A stretch of 6,402 nt of DNA, from assembly GCA_023428035.1 (NCBI GenBank), contig JAEYZO010000192.1:1-6402 (forward strand), written 5' to 3'. Position numbers and translations under genes: made by a program. This document shows, piece after piece, positions 6,082 through 6,402 of the stretch (positions within the stretch are counted from its first letter, which is position 1; every line of letters begins with the position of its first letter). Below the pieces are notes generated by a model. The model was not told where the DNA came from. It made no database searches and saw only the letters and a program-made list of their open reading frames with translations. Source of the DNA: Pseudomonadota bacterium (GTDB lineage: Bacteria > Myxococcota_A > Polyangia > Polyangiales > Ga0077539).

Positions 6082-6402
6082 GACCGAGACGGCGACGCAG
6101 GCCGAGGTGATCGCGGCGATCCGCGCGCGGGTCGACCGCTGGCGCGGGTTCACGCTCGACCGCGCGGCCGACCCCTACCTCGACGAGGGTCGCTACGAGC
6201 CTGTCGCCGAGGGCGAGCGGGCGCTCACCGAGACCTCGCGTGAGCTCCTGCGGTGGTGGTTCCGTCAGGAGCCCCACGAGGTGCCGTCGTCGCAGGGCTA
6301 CGACCGCTTCAAGTACTGGCCCCACCAGCGGCGCGCGGTCGAGACCTTCATCTACCTGCACGAGGTCTGCGGCGTGCGCCGCGTCGACGCGCTCTGGAAG
6401 CT
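6074..6402 (+). CDS. N-terminal part of a type III Res-like DEAD/DEAH helicase-restriction subunit (cut by window end)
   Basis: Only the first 109 residues are present. Residues about 79-97 (DRFKYWPHQRRAVETFIYL) match the Q-motif region before Walker A in superfamily 2 helicases, where type III Res and related restriction subunits have a FxxxQREAVETLIYLYEV-like stretch. The Walker A, DEAH box and any nuclease domain would lie beyond the window. In type III systems Res is an ATP-dependent translocase/nuclease that works in a complex with Mod, which fits the methyltransferase at the head of this operon. The start is ATG 6074 after GGAGG, overlapping the HNH-type gene by 8 bp. A helicase without nuclease is the main alternative. 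Confidence 0.7.
   Translation, partial: MSETETATQAEVIAAIRARVDRWRGFTLDRAADPYLDEGRYEPVAEGERALTETSRELLRWWFRQEPHEVPSSQGYDRFKYWPHQRRAVETFIYLHEVCGVRRVDALWK

Noticed and set aside
4924..6153. 409-codon open frame on the minus strand across the ATPase and HNH genes
   Set aside because: It spans two well-supported genes and has no motifs; it is a mirror frame.

Overview
The window is a high-GC segment (about 70% in typical coding stretches) with strongly G/C-ending codons. This fits a myxobacterium-like or other high-GC proteobacterium, or an actinobacterium; nothing here fixes the taxon. It looks like part of an accessory or defence island rather than a core-genome region.

Layout: (1) 1-123 is the last 40 codons of an unidentified + strand gene. 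(2) 124-776 is a long non-coding stretch with several hairpins, a 10-bp palindrome and, at 604-682, an array of short direct repeats spaced 10-14 bp apart (mostly 11-12). (3) 777-1436 encodes a 219-aa winged-helix protein of the HTH_36 type, preceded by a perfect AAGGAG ribosome binding site. It could be a regulator or a plasmid/phage-type replication protein. (4) 1437-1621 is a 185-bp gap that includes a minus-strand sequence resembling the 3' end of a tRNA. (5) 1622-6402 is a tightly packed + strand operon of four genes: a beta-class (Mod-like) DNA methyltransferase with unusual N- and C-terminal additions, an ABC/AAA-type ATPase, a small HNH-fold protein, and the start of a type III Res-like helicase/restriction subunit that runs off the right edge.

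Working model (inference): this is a restriction-modification-type defence locus. The methyltransferase marks host DNA, and the Res-like helicase would move along or cut unmarked DNA. An ATPase/HNH pair, resembling the PtuA/PtuB (Septu) and retron-associated pairs in gene order and motifs, sits between Mod and Res. The ATPase, HNH and Res frames overlap or have strong Shine-Dalgarno sites, so the products are probably made together. An ATPase/HNH effector pair nested inside a Mod/Res locus is the most interesting feature of the window. Two G+C dips coincide with the target-recognition region of the methyltransferase and the middle of the ATPase, suggesting exchange of specificity segments.
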